This document shows positions 8,403 to 15,046 of a DNA stretch of 42,127 nucleotides, piece by piece. Under the pieces are notes generated by a model, which was given only the letters and a program-made list of their open reading frames with translations, did no database searches and was not told the DNA's origin. The stretch is from a virus. The DNA is taken from IMG/VR virus record IMGVR_UViG_3300006175_000014, positions 1 through 42,127 of that record. One strand, 5' to 3'. The first letter of the stretch is position 1; the number at the start of each line of letters is the position of its first letter. A program made the translations under genes and the position numbers.

Positions 8403-8681
8403 TCAGTACACCTTGGAAGGAGTCATGGTGCCCTTGGGGGCCAGGACGGTGCGCTGACCGGGGGCGACGGCGTGGTCCTCAGGCGTGCTGCCCGACATGT
8501 CGCTGGCGGCGCGCGGGCGCCCGAGGCTGGCCGTCATACCCGCGTCCGGTCCCTTGGCCGTGCTGGACGTGATGTCGGGGTGGCGGCTGCCGGAGTGCAG
8601 GACGGCGCCGCCCTGTCCGGCCCCGTGCAGGGTGTCGGTGTCGCTGGGCGACGCCTTGGCGTACCCGTCGCTGGCTCGCAT
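8403..8681 (-). CDS. Hypothetical protein after the portal gene
   Basis: 92 residues, rich in Gly, Ser, Thr, Pro and Ala, probably disordered. Not recognised. ATG at 8681 lies one base beyond the portal stop codon, and the gene is the only open frame here that fits the operon spacing. Low-complexity composition makes the call mainly positional. Confidence 0.65.
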   Translation of the reverse strand: MRASDGYAKASPSDTDTLHGAGQGGAVLHSGSRHPDITSSTAKGPDAGMTASLGRPRAASDMSGSTPEDHAVAPGQRTVLAPKGTMTPSKVY

Positions 8682-8682
8682 G

Positions 8683-10353
8683 TCAGGCTGTCCCTTCGTC
8701 GAACTCGGTGGTGGACTCCTCCGGCAGGTTAAGGATGCCCATGATGATCTGGTTCACCTGGTCGCCGTCCAGCACGCCCAGCCCCACGGCCGCGCCCATG
8801 GCCTGAGCCGCCGTGGCCACCTTGGTCAGGATGTCGACCCGCTGCCCCAGGTCGTCGCCCTGGTACGGCAGCCACGCGTCGACCTGCTCCTCGTGGTATC
8901 CCGCTTCCAGCAGTGTCTGGCGGGGCGGCACGCCGCAGTCTTGCTTGAGCTTGATCATCGACCACCCCTGCAGATCGTCGATCGTGGCACCGGGCGTCCA
9001 GCGGATTACAATGTTGGACCCGACGATGCCCGCCTGCTCACCGTCCCAGGTGGCGATCTTCAGCGCGAACCGCATGGCGTCGACGTGAGTGGATCCGTAG
9101 CTGATCTGCCGACGCTGGACCTTCTTGAGCAGCGGCACCTCGGCTGCCCGGATCGACTCGCCGGACGGAGGCAGCCGGGTGTAGGTCTGCGGATCGAAGT
9201 AGTGCACGGGAGTGGTGGTGACCTGGGCCATCATCCGGATGTAGGTGTCCAGCGGCGTCATGAACACGGCCGGATCTGGAGGGTTGAACTGCCCGGCCTG
9301 CTTGACCCCGTTCAGCCACCACACCTCGCCCGGACCGGACCGTAGGGTGCTGTCGTGCCCGGTGTCCTCGAACCGGTTGATGTCGTCCGAGGTGTCGAAA
9401 TCGGCCAGCTCGTCCGACCGGTTGCCTGCCTCCGACAGCAGGTAGCGCTGGGGAAAGCCGTGATAGTCGATCGTCGCCGCGTGGGTGATGATCAGCTTGT
9501 TAATGCAGTCCTGGGGCCCGTACGCGGCCCGGTGCTCGGGATCGCCGTACGGCGTCCCGGTCCGATAGTGGAACACCGGGATCTCGCCGTACGGGTTGGC
9601 CACCGGCCACCCCTCGTCGTCCTGGTCGGAATACCTCATCCAGTCCCGCCGCCGGTTGCCCTTGGCGTTGGTCACGGTGATGTACTTCTCGATCCGGTCC
9701 GGATAGTACAGGTTGATCCGGGTCGGCGGCTTGCTCTTCACGCCCAGCTGGGCCGGGACCGTCCACTTCTTGATGGCGAACCGCTTGTAGCGCGGGTTCT
9801 CCGTGTCGTACACCAGCCGCATCGTCTTGGGGCTGTTGTAGAACATGTCGACCAGGGTGTACCCGGGGTCCTCGTCCACCGACTCGTCGCCCGGCCCGTC
9901 CTCCCCCTCAGGGATGGAGGCGGGCCACACCATCAGATACGCGTCGCCGAACTCTCCGGCCCGTCGGTGCAGGTCGGTGGCGTTCAGTTGCATCTGGTTG
10001 TAGGTCCAGATGTCCTTGAGCAGCGCGTCGGCCTCGTCGTCGTCGGGGATCGAGATCGCGTTGATCTCCAGGCGGTCCGCCATCACGTCGACCGGGGTCT
10101 TGGCCAGGTTGAACCTGAACGTGATGCCCGTACGCTCCAGGGCGCGCCGCAGCCGGATGCTGGCAAAGAACTCCGGGTTGGTGGCCTCGTAGTACATCTC
10201 GGCGCGGTGGTAGTCCGGCAGCGAGTCGGCCATCAGCTGCAGGCCCATCATCAGGTCCGGATTGTCCGGGCCGAGCTCGCCGTCCTCGTCGGCCACGCTG
10301 CGCCACCCCTCCCGGGTCCCTATCGAATACTGAAGGCTGAACCAGCGTATCAT
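8683..10353 (-). CDS. Portal protein
   Basis: 556 residues, the usual size for siphovirus portals. DYHRAEMYYEATNPEFFAS near the N-terminus, the DAYLMVWP strand, PYGEIPVFHYRTG, and the long C-terminal helices (QTYTRLPPSGESIRAAE, then REA-type packing) match the SPP1 gp6-like portal family of actinophages. It forms the 12-mer at the packaging vertex. ATG at 10353 has GGAGGGG seven bases before it. An internal in-frame GTG (MADEDGELG) also has a GGGAGGGG in front, supplied by a dispersed motif copy, so a second start is possible. It diverges from the plus-strand island. Confidence 0.88.
   Translation of the reverse strand: MIRWFSLQYSIGTREGWRSVADEDGELGPDNPDLMMGLQLMADSLPDYHRAEMYYEATNPEFFASIRLRRALERTGITFRFNLAKTPVDVMADRLEINAISIPDDDEADALLKDIWTYNQMQLNATDLHRRAGEFGDAYLMVWPASIPEGEDGPGDESVDEDPGYTLVDMFYNSPKTMRLVYDTENPRYKRFAIKKWTVPAQLGVKSKPPTRINLYYPDRIEKYITVTNAKGNRRRDWMRYSDQDDEGWPVANPYGEIPVFHYRTGTPYGDPEHRAAYGPQDCINKLIITHAATIDYHGFPQRYLLSEAGNRSDELADFDTSDDINRFEDTGHDSTLRSGPGEVWWLNGVKQAGQFNPPDPAVFMTPLDTYIRMMAQVTTTPVHYFDPQTYTRLPPSGESIRAAEVPLLKKVQRRQISYGSTHVDAMRFALKIATWDGEQAGIVGSNIVIRWTPGATIDDLQGWSMIKLKQDCGVPPRQTLLEAGYHEEQVDAWLPYQGDDLGQRVDILTKVATAAQAMGAAVGLGVLDGDQVNQIIMGILNLPEESTTEFDEGTA
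10303..10334. repeat. Dispersed bipartite motif, copy C
   Basis: CCACCCCTCCC at 10303-10313, 17 bases, TGAA at 10331-10334. In the portal N-terminus, read as REGWR, a frame different from the GGVA frame of most other copies. Confidence 0.85.
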
Positions 10354-10372
10354 GGCCGACCCCTCCCCTACC

Positions 10373-10430
10373 CTTGTCAAGGAGACAAGGGGTATGATAC
10401 GATGGTCTTTTCGGGCGCGTGGGGCGCCCG
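10373..10430 (+). promoter_or_regulatory. Palindrome/promoter with leader hairpin
   Basis: 17-bp palindrome CTTGTC-AAGGA-GACAAG at 10373-10389. Its left half gives -35 TTGTCA (10374-10379), with TACGAT 18 bases later (10398-10403); TATGAT at 10393 is an alternative. A hairpin CGGGCGC/GCGCCCG (10412-10430) begins about where RNA would start, followed by GGGAGGG and the ATG at 10449. It drives the plus-strand island. Confidence 0.7.
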
Positions 10431-10448
10431 ATCGGGAGGGAGACCACG

Positions 10449-10988
10449 ATGGGAAGCTCGGCGATCAGCCAGGCGGCGGCCGTCAGTGCGCTGATCCGCA
10501 GGGAGACGGGCGTCATCCCCCGTCCGTCCGGCAGCAGCAACCGTGTCGAGTTCGGCGTGATCGTCCGGCGCGGCGTCAGCGTCGCGGCGGGCGCGTCGAT
10601 CACGGTCGGCCACAGCGAGTGGTCCGACGCCGAGCTGGAGGACGTGGCCGACCGCATCGGTCGGGCGCTGACCCGGGCCGGGTACTACTACTCGCGGTCC
10701 ACCAGCAAGGTCCCCGAGGACGGCATCGTCCACTTCAACACCGTCTACAAGCCCAAGCACAAGTACTCGGAGAAGAAGCGCTATCTGATGTCCGAGGTGC
10801 GCGAGTACGCGCAGGTCCACTACGCGGACGGCAAGGGCTGGGACGAGGTCGTCGAGGCCTGGGACGACGACTTCCTGGCCTTCTGCATCGGCAAGGCCTT
10901 CACCGTGAACGGTGCCATCAAGGCTGTTGCCAAGACGGTCAAGCTGCGCAACGACTACGCCGACGAGATCCGGGCGACGGCGTTCTGA
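10449..10988 (+). CDS. Hypothetical protein, first gene of the plus-strand island
   Basis: 179 residues, not recognised. The first part (SITVGHSEWSDAELEDVADR) precedes a basic YKPKHKYSEKKRYLMSE segment and an acidic WDEVVEAWDDDFL helix. ATG at 10449 with GGGAGGG upstream. It reads away from the portal gene and is followed two bases later by a small zinc-finger gene, so it heads an operon behind the 10.37-kb promoter. Confidence 0.8.
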   Translation: MGSSAISQAAAVSALIRRETGVIPRPSGSSNRVEFGVIVRRGVSVAAGASITVGHSEWSDAELEDVADRIGRALTRAGYYYSRSTSKVPEDGIVHFNTVYKPKHKYSEKKRYLMSEVREYAQVHYADGKGWDEVVEAWDDDFLAFCIGKAFTVNGAIKAVAKTVKLRNDYADEIRATAF

Positions 10989-10989
10989 C

Positions 10990-11316
10990 ATGGCCAGGCT
11001 GCTGCTGTTTCCCGAGCGCAGGCGCTGCCGCACCTGCCGCAGCTACTTCGGGTTCCAGGTGGTGCAGCGGCTGTATTGCTCCGACGAGTGCGCCGGGCGG
11101 TCTCCCCGCCCGGTCGATATCAAAGACCTGCCGCGCTGCTGCCGGGTGTGGAAGGGCCCGGAACTGGGCTGGCAGCCCAAGAGGGTGTTCTGGAGTGCGT
11201 ACCGGGCCCGCCTGTTCGCCAAGAGGCAGGGGCTGGACTGGTACCAGTGTGACGGGCCGGATGGCTGCGGGCTGTGGCACGTGGCCAGCCCGCGAGAAAC
11301 TACTATTAAGGAGTAG
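10990..11316 (+). CDS. Small Cys-rich zinc-binding protein
   Basis: 108 residues. N-terminal CRTCRSYFGFQ then YCSDEC gives a CxxC...CxxxC zinc ribbon. The C-terminal half has YQCDGPDGCGLWHVAS, a CxxxxxxCGLWH unit like that in the protein encoded at 23618-23866. Zn ribbons of this sort in phages usually bind nucleic acid or protein; role unknown. ATG at 10990 follows the previous stop by one base. Confidence 0.8.
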   Translation: MARLLLFPERRRCRTCRSYFGFQVVQRLYCSDECAGRSPRPVDIKDLPRCCRVWKGPELGWQPKRVFWSAYRARLFAKRQGLDWYQCDGPDGCGLWHVASPRETTIKE

Positions 11317-11318
11317 AC

Positions 11319-11648
11319 ATGGGAAAGCGCAGGCGCATCGCGTCGTGCAACGTTCACGAGGACTTCGACCAGGACGACCCTGGCGAGCGGCACATCCTGC
11401 TGGAGTGGCGGGGCGGTGTCATGTTCCAGCCCACCGGTATCCAGGTGGGCTACCAGATGCGCGACGCCGACTGGCAGACCGGGCACATCTCCGTCTACGG
11501 CCGACGCATCCTGAAGGGCGGCGGACTCGGCCAGTCGGTCAGCGTCCGGTACTACTCGGACAGCGAGCAGAGGGGCGCTCCCGCGTGGATCAAGCAGTGG
11601 GCGGCCGATAACCGCCCGGACCAGCTCCCCTGGAGGGACGAGGCATGA
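11319..11648 (+). CDS. Hypothetical protein
   Basis: 109 residues. HILLEWRGGVMFQPTGIQVGY and SVSVRYYSDSEQRG suggest a small beta-rich fold. Not recognised. ATG at 11319 with AAGGAG upstream; its TGA overlaps the ATG of the SGNH hydrolase gene (ATGA), so the two are translationally coupled. Confidence 0.8.
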   Translation: MGKRRRIASCNVHEDFDQDDPGERHILLEWRGGVMFQPTGIQVGYQMRDADWQTGHISVYGRRILKGGGLGQSVSVRYYSDSEQRGAPAWIKQWAADNRPDQLPWRDEA

Positions 11649-12823
11649 GTGTCAAGAGATGGACGGCGGTGCTGGCTGCGGCCGGTGCCGTGGCGGGCAG
11701 TGTGCTGGCCAGCCAGTCGGCCCACGGCAGCACCGTGGCGTGGTCGGCCAGCTGGGGCACCGCACAGGCGCAGGCTGTGTCCGTCGGCCCGTGGCAGAAC
11801 CAGACCCTGCGGATGGCCGTGCGCTCGTCGCTCGGCGGTACCCAGGTCCGGGTGCACCTGGCCAACACCTTCGTGACCGGCGGCGCCAGCTTCGCCCACG
11901 TGTCGGTCGGGGTGCAGCAGGACGGCGCGCAGACCCAGGCCGTACCGGTGTCCCTGACGTTCGGGGGGTCGTCCTCGGTGGTCCTGGGGGCGGGCGCCTC
12001 GGTGGTGTCCGACCCGACCGCGCTGGCCGTGCCCGCGAACAGCCGCCTGCTGGTCAGCCTGTACATCCCGTCGGGGGCCAACATCACCTCGGCCCCCATG
12101 CACCAGCTGCCGGACGAGGAGGAGTACAACATCGTCGGCAGCGACGCCGCCGGGCTGCAGAGCCCTACGGTCAGCAATATGTTCAACTTCACCAGCTACG
12201 TCACCGGAGTCGATGTGGGCACGGCCGCCGCACAGACCGTGGTGGCGGCGGGCGACTCGATCACCGACGGCACGTCGGCCACGGTCGACGCCGACACCCG
12301 CTGGCCGGACTACCTGGCCGACCGCGCGGCGTCCGCAGGATTCGCTGTGGTGAACGAGGGCATCGTGAACGACTGGGTGACTGCCGACCAGCCGGGCAAT
12401 CAGTCGCTGACCAACCGGTGGAACCGCGACGTGCTGACGGTGCCGGGTGTGCGGACGGTGATCGACGCCGCAGGTATCAATGACCTGCGGGGCGGAGTGT
12501 CGGCGCCCACCCTGGAGGCGGCACAGAACTCCCTGATCGCCAAGGCGCACACCCTGGGTATCAGGGTGCTGCTGACCACGGTCACCCCGTGCTCGGGGGC
12601 GACTCTGTGCACGTCGGCATTCGAGACCCAGCGGCTGGCCTACAACACGTGGGTGACCAGCGGTGCCAGCACGGCCGACGGCTGGGCCGACTTCAGCTCG
12701 GCCGTGTCGTCGCCGACCACGCCGTCCGCGCTGAGCAGCATCTACGACTCGGGCGACCACATCCACCCGGGACCGGCGGGGTATGCCGTCCTGGGCAACG
12801 TGGTCAGCCTGTCGGAGCTGTGA
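11645..12823 (+). CDS. Secreted SGNH/GDSL-family hydrolase
   Basis: 392 residues. An N-terminal signal peptide (basic VKRW, then hydrophobic Ala/Val run ending near SAHGS) is followed by a beta-rich domain (to about residue 195) and an SGNH hydrolase domain. Block I is VVAAGDSITDG (catalytic Ser), block III is AAGINDL (G-x-N-D), and block V is SGDHIHPGPAGY (Asp-x-x-His). This is the arrangement of actinomycete secreted esterases/lipases. The phage would export it from the infected or lysogenic cell, where it could deacylate cell-envelope glycans or lipids. It is unusual cargo between portal and TerL genes and may be acquired from a host. Confidence 0.9.
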   Translation: MSVKRWTAVLAAAGAVAGSVLASQSAHGSTVAWSASWGTAQAQAVSVGPWQNQTLRMAVRSSLGGTQVRVHLANTFVTGGASFAHVSVGVQQDGAQTQAVPVSLTFGGSSSVVLGAGASVVSDPTALAVPANSRLLVSLYIPSGANITSAPMHQLPDEEEYNIVGSDAAGLQSPTVSNMFNFTSYVTGVDVGTAAAQTVVAAGDSITDGTSATVDADTRWPDYLADRAASAGFAVVNEGIVNDWVTADQPGNQSLTNRWNRDVLTVPGVRTVIDAAGINDLRGGVSAPTLEAAQNSLIAKAHTLGIRVLLTTVTPCSGATLCTSAFETQRLAYNTWVTSGASTADGWADFSSAVSSPTTPSALSSIYDSGDHIHPGPAGYAVLGNVVSLSEL

Positions 12824-13140
12824 TGATCACCGGGCGCCGGACGCGCGACCATCACGAGGTGTGGCTGGACGTCCAAGACGAGGACGACGTGCCGCGCTAC
12901 GACGAGAGCCACGGCACGCTGGTCGTCGACCTGGTTCATCTGGAGTACCGGCGCCAGACCGCCGAGCCGGACTGGCGCGTGGTAACTGTCGACGTCACCG
13001 GGCGGCCGCGCTTGCGTGGAGGCGGTGTCGGCGACGACAGAGTTCACGAATTCTTCGTGCACCGGATGGGTCTGATCGATCGGGCCGAGAAGATGCCGCC
13101 GTGGCTGCGCAGCCTGGTGTACGAGGGACTGCCGGTATGA
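12823..13140 (+). CDS. Hypothetical protein downstream of the hydrolase
   Basis: 105 residues, not recognised. Acidic and beta-rich at first (VWLDVQDEDDVPRYDES, LVVDLVHLEYRR), ending in a helix (IDRAEKMPPWLRSLVYEG). The ATG at 12823 overlaps the hydrolase stop codon by one base, and its own TGA overlaps the next ATG, so it is part of one operon. Confidence 0.78.
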   Translation: MITGRRTRDHHEVWLDVQDEDDVPRYDESHGTLVVDLVHLEYRRQTAEPDWRVVTVDVTGRPRLRGGGVGDDRVHEFFVHRMGLIDRAEKMPPWLRSLVYEGLPV

Positions 13141-13268
13141 GTCCCGATCTCCTGTGCCGGATCATCCTGATCGCGCTGTGCGTGTACGCAGTCGGCACGG
13201 TCGTGTTCGTGGCCGCGATCTGGCACAAGCGCGACCCCTCACTTAAGGGGCTTGAGATAGACTGCTGA
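13137..13268 (+). CDS. Small single-span membrane protein
   Basis: 43 residues. One hydrophobic segment (LLCRIILIALCVYAVGTVVF) followed by a basic turn (WHKRD) gives a probable N-out/C-in inner-membrane peptide. ATG at 13137 overlaps the previous stop (ATGA). It lies among envelope-directed genes (secreted hydrolase, lipoproteins), which suggests action at the cell surface or membrane. Confidence 0.7.
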   Translation: MSPDLLCRIILIALCVYAVGTVVFVAAIWHKRDPSLKGLEIDC

Positions 13269-13271
13269 AGG

Positions 13272-13326
13272 GTTGACTCCCGGACAAGATGGTGGTGTAC
13301 TGGTTGTGGGGGGTGCCGTGCCCCCC
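13272..13326 (+). promoter_or_regulatory. Palindrome/promoter with leader hairpin
   Basis: Palindrome GTTGAC-TCCCG-GACAAG at 13272-13288. -35 TTGACT (13273-13278), 17-base spacer, -10 TGTACT (13296-13301). A hairpin of GGGGGG/CCCCCC (13308-13326) sits at the expected RNA start, followed by GAGAGGAG and the ATG at 13348. Confidence 0.75.
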
Positions 13327-13347
13327 GGCCGAGAGGAGCGCCACCGC

Positions 13348-13515
13348 ATGAGGATCCTGAAGATGGTCGTGGCGGCGGTCCTGGTGACCGCCGCTGCGGC
13401 GGGATGCAAGACCGTCAAGACCGGGCCCGACCCGGTCCAGTCCACATTCAGCAACCCCGCGCCGTCGCTGATGCCGACGAACGATCCGACACCGACTGTA
13501 GGAGAGGTCAGATGA
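13348..13515 (+). CDS. Small lipoprotein
   Basis: 55 residues: MRILKMVVAAVLVTAAAAGC is a complete lipoprotein signal with a lipobox-like AAGC, then a Pro/Thr/Ser-rich tail. GAGAGGAG precedes ATG 13348. The mature part is only about 35 residues. Phage-encoded lipoproteins often act in superinfection exclusion (known for other phages); here that is inference. Its TGA overlaps the next ATG. Confidence 0.8.
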   Translation: MRILKMVVAAVLVTAAAAGCKTVKTGPDPVQSTFSNPAPSLMPTNDPTPTVGEVR

Positions 13516-14123
13516 GAAGGTCGAAGCTGCCCGGACCCGTGGCCGCCGTACTGGTGGCCGCGCTGCTGCCGCTGGCGATGGCGGCCAGTTGTCACATCAA
13601 CCCGGCGGGTACCACGAACACCGCCGCCGCCAAGGCCACCGAGTCCGGGCGGCAGCCCGCGCCGACGGACAGCCGGGGATTCCCCAAGCTGTCCGACGGG
13701 CAGATCAGCGAGCTGCGGGGCATCCTGATGGACGGCCAGTGCCAGCTGTTCCTCGGCGGCGACCGGGGCTGGCTGATCTACCCCGACCGGCACATGGAGG
13801 GGGTGATCGTGGTCAGGTGCCTGTACACCACCTTCCAGCAGACCACGGTCATCACGGGTGACAAGCGCAACCCGGGCGACGGGCAGTGGCAGTCCAAGGG
13901 AGTCTACGTCTCAGCCGACGCCCCGGTGGGCGGCAACGTGAACAACGAGTACGTGGTTCATATCGACCAGTGCGAGAACGGCGTCTGGTCGATCCTGGCC
14001 TACATCACCGGCATCGGCTACGACAAGAAAACGCCCTACTCCACCGGAGTGGCGGGGGCGCGCACGCCGCCGCTGGCGACCAACTGCGCCCCCAACGTCG
14101 ACGCCGAGGGCAACCCACTGTAG
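13512..14123 (+). CDS. Secreted or lipid-anchored protein
   Basis: 203 residues. Signal sequence GPVAAVLVAALLPLAMAASC with a Cys at the cleavage site (lipobox-like, A-A-S-C). The mature part has a low-complexity linker, then a folded domain (ISELRGILMDGQCQLFLGG, VVRCLYTTFQQTT, VVHIDQCENGVWSILAYIT) with four Cys that could pair outside the membrane. Coupled to the preceding lipoprotein by ATGA. Unknown function; the surface location suggests altered envelope or blocked adsorption. Confidence 0.8.
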   Translation: MRRSKLPGPVAAVLVAALLPLAMAASCHINPAGTTNTAAAKATESGRQPAPTDSRGFPKLSDGQISELRGILMDGQCQLFLGGDRGWLIYPDRHMEGVIVVRCLYTTFQQTTVITGDKRNPGDGQWQSKGVYVSADAPVGGNVNNEYVVHIDQCENGVWSILAYITGIGYDKKTPYSTGVAGARTPPLATNCAPNVDAEGNPL

Positions 14124-14128
14124 AGACA

Positions 14129-14163
14129 GGCGCCCGTCCGGTCCCCACGGCCGGGCGGGCGCC
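14129..14163 (+). terminator. Hairpin after the lipoprotein pair
   Basis: GGCGCCCG (14129-14136) pairs with CGGGCGCC (14156-14163), starting six bases after the stop codon of the lipoprotein-like gene. GC-rich, no T-run. Confidence 0.55.
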
Positions 14164-14182
14164 GCCGTATGAGGAGGCTGAT

Positions 14183-14539
14183 ATGGCGGCGCGGCGGTCG
14201 ATAGCGCAGTGCCAGGGCGAGCCGGATCTCGTGGTCGTGGAGAGGGTGCTGTCCGGCTGGCGGCTGCATGCCGGGTACGCGGAGAAGGAGGAGGCACTGC
14301 GGCGCCTGCAGGAACTGCGGTACGCGTGGCCGGACGGCCGCACGGACATGCACGAGGACAGCCCGGAGGCGTGGTGGATGGTGCGCACGCCGTTCTGGCG
14401 CGCGGCGGCCCTGGTCGCCGAGTCCCTGGGGACCGACCTGCCTGGCGTGCTGGCCGAGCTGGAGCGACATCGCGAGCGCATCGCCCGGCGGGCCCGCTAC
14501 GCACGCCAAAAGGCTGAGGCCAACGCCCTTAATACTTGA
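14183..14539 (+). CDS. Hypothetical protein, helical
   Basis: 118 residues. LVVVERVLSGWRLHAGYAEKE and a C-terminal helix rich in Arg and Glu (ELERHRERIARRARYARQK). Not recognised. The pattern VRTPFWRAAALVAESLG suggests a compact helical protein. GAGGAGG precedes ATG 14183. The stop codon TGA lies inside the next operator palindrome (14535-14551). Confidence 0.75.
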   Translation: MAARRSIAQCQGEPDLVVVERVLSGWRLHAGYAEKEEALRRLQELRYAWPDGRTDMHEDSPEAWWMVRTPFWRAAALVAESLGTDLPGVLAELERHRERIARRARYARQKAEANALNT

Positions 14540-14594
14540 CAGACGGTCAATTAACGTGGTTTGATTGTCTTGTGGGGGCGGGCTGGCCGCCCCC
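14535..14594 (+). promoter_or_regulatory. Palindrome/promoter with leader hairpin
   Basis: CTTGAC-AGACG-GTCAAT at 14535-14551. -35 TTGACA (14536-14541), 18-base spacer, -10 TTTGAT (14560-14565). Hairpin GGGGGCGG/CCGCCCCC at 14574-14594, then GAGAGGAG and ATG 14612. Same cassette as at 25.0, 27.9 and 29.6 kb. Confidence 0.78.
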
Positions 14595-14611
14595 GTCGAG
14601 AGGAGACGGCG

Positions 14612-14794
14612 ATGCTGGTCAAGTTCAAGCGGGACTACCGGCTTCACGGGGCGGTCTACTACATCAGTGGTCAGATCGTGCTGGCCGAGCGCAGCGACCA
14701 CAACCCCCAGGGCGTGATCTGCGAGCCATCCAAGCGGGTGGGCGTCCCGAAGACCCACAACTGGGTGCCGCTGTCTGCGGTCACCGTGATCTGA
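14612..14794 (+). CDS. Small hypothetical protein
   Basis: 60 residues, beginning MLVKFKRDYRLHGAVYYISG and ending VPLSAVTVI; probably a small beta barrel. Not recognised. It is the first gene behind the 14.54-kb promoter and shares the transcript with the Tad2-like gene. Confidence 0.75.
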   Translation: MLVKFKRDYRLHGAVYYISGQIVLAERSDHNPQGVICEPSKRVGVPKTHNWVPLSAVTVI

Positions 14795-14806
14795 GAGGGG
14801 ATCGAC

Positions 14807-15007
14807 ATGACCTGGGACGAGGCGGTCGGCCTGATGATCACCGGAGAGTGTGTCGAGCGCGAGGCCTGGAACGGATGTTGGATAGTCAGTCGCGACGAGG
14901 ACACCGGACGGATGTCTTTGTGGGACCAGGAGCAGGATGGCGACGAGTCCCCCTTCCGTCCCAGTGCCCGTGACCTCATCGCGACCGACTGGCTGCTGGT
15001 GGCCTGA
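14807..15007 (+). CDS. DUF2829/Tad2-like protein (possible anti-Thoeris)
   Basis: 66 residues. The N-terminus MTWDEAVGLMITGECVERE followed by AWNG, and the C-terminal DLIATDWLLV, match the DUF2829 pattern (M-[ST]-F/W-x-EA...G...R..WNG ... D..A.DW..V). Members of this family include Tad2, which binds the cyclic-nucleotide signal of Thoeris defence. This copy is shorter than a typical Tad2 (about 80-90 residues), with a compressed middle. Family membership is likely; anti-Thoeris activity is inference. It ends before a strong shared terminator. Confidence 0.65.
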   Translation: MTWDEAVGLMITGECVEREAWNGCWIVSRDEDTGRMSLWDQEQDGDESPFRPSARDLIATDWLLVA

Positions 15008-15016
15008 CCATACCGG

Positions 15017-15046
15017 CGCGTAGACCCCCGTCAGGGGGTCTACGCG
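15017..15046. terminator. Bidirectional terminator between convergent genes
   Basis: Perfect 13-bp stem: CGCGTAGACCCCC (15017-15029), loop GTCA, GGGGGTCTACGCG (15034-15046). It ends the plus-strand island and overlaps the last codons of the terminase gene on the minus strand. Confidence 0.85.

Noticed and set aside
11645-12823. SGNH hydrolase as a virion tail enzyme
   Set aside because: It has a signal peptide and is encoded in the opposite-strand island with lipoproteins, so export from the infected cell fits better than assembly into virions.
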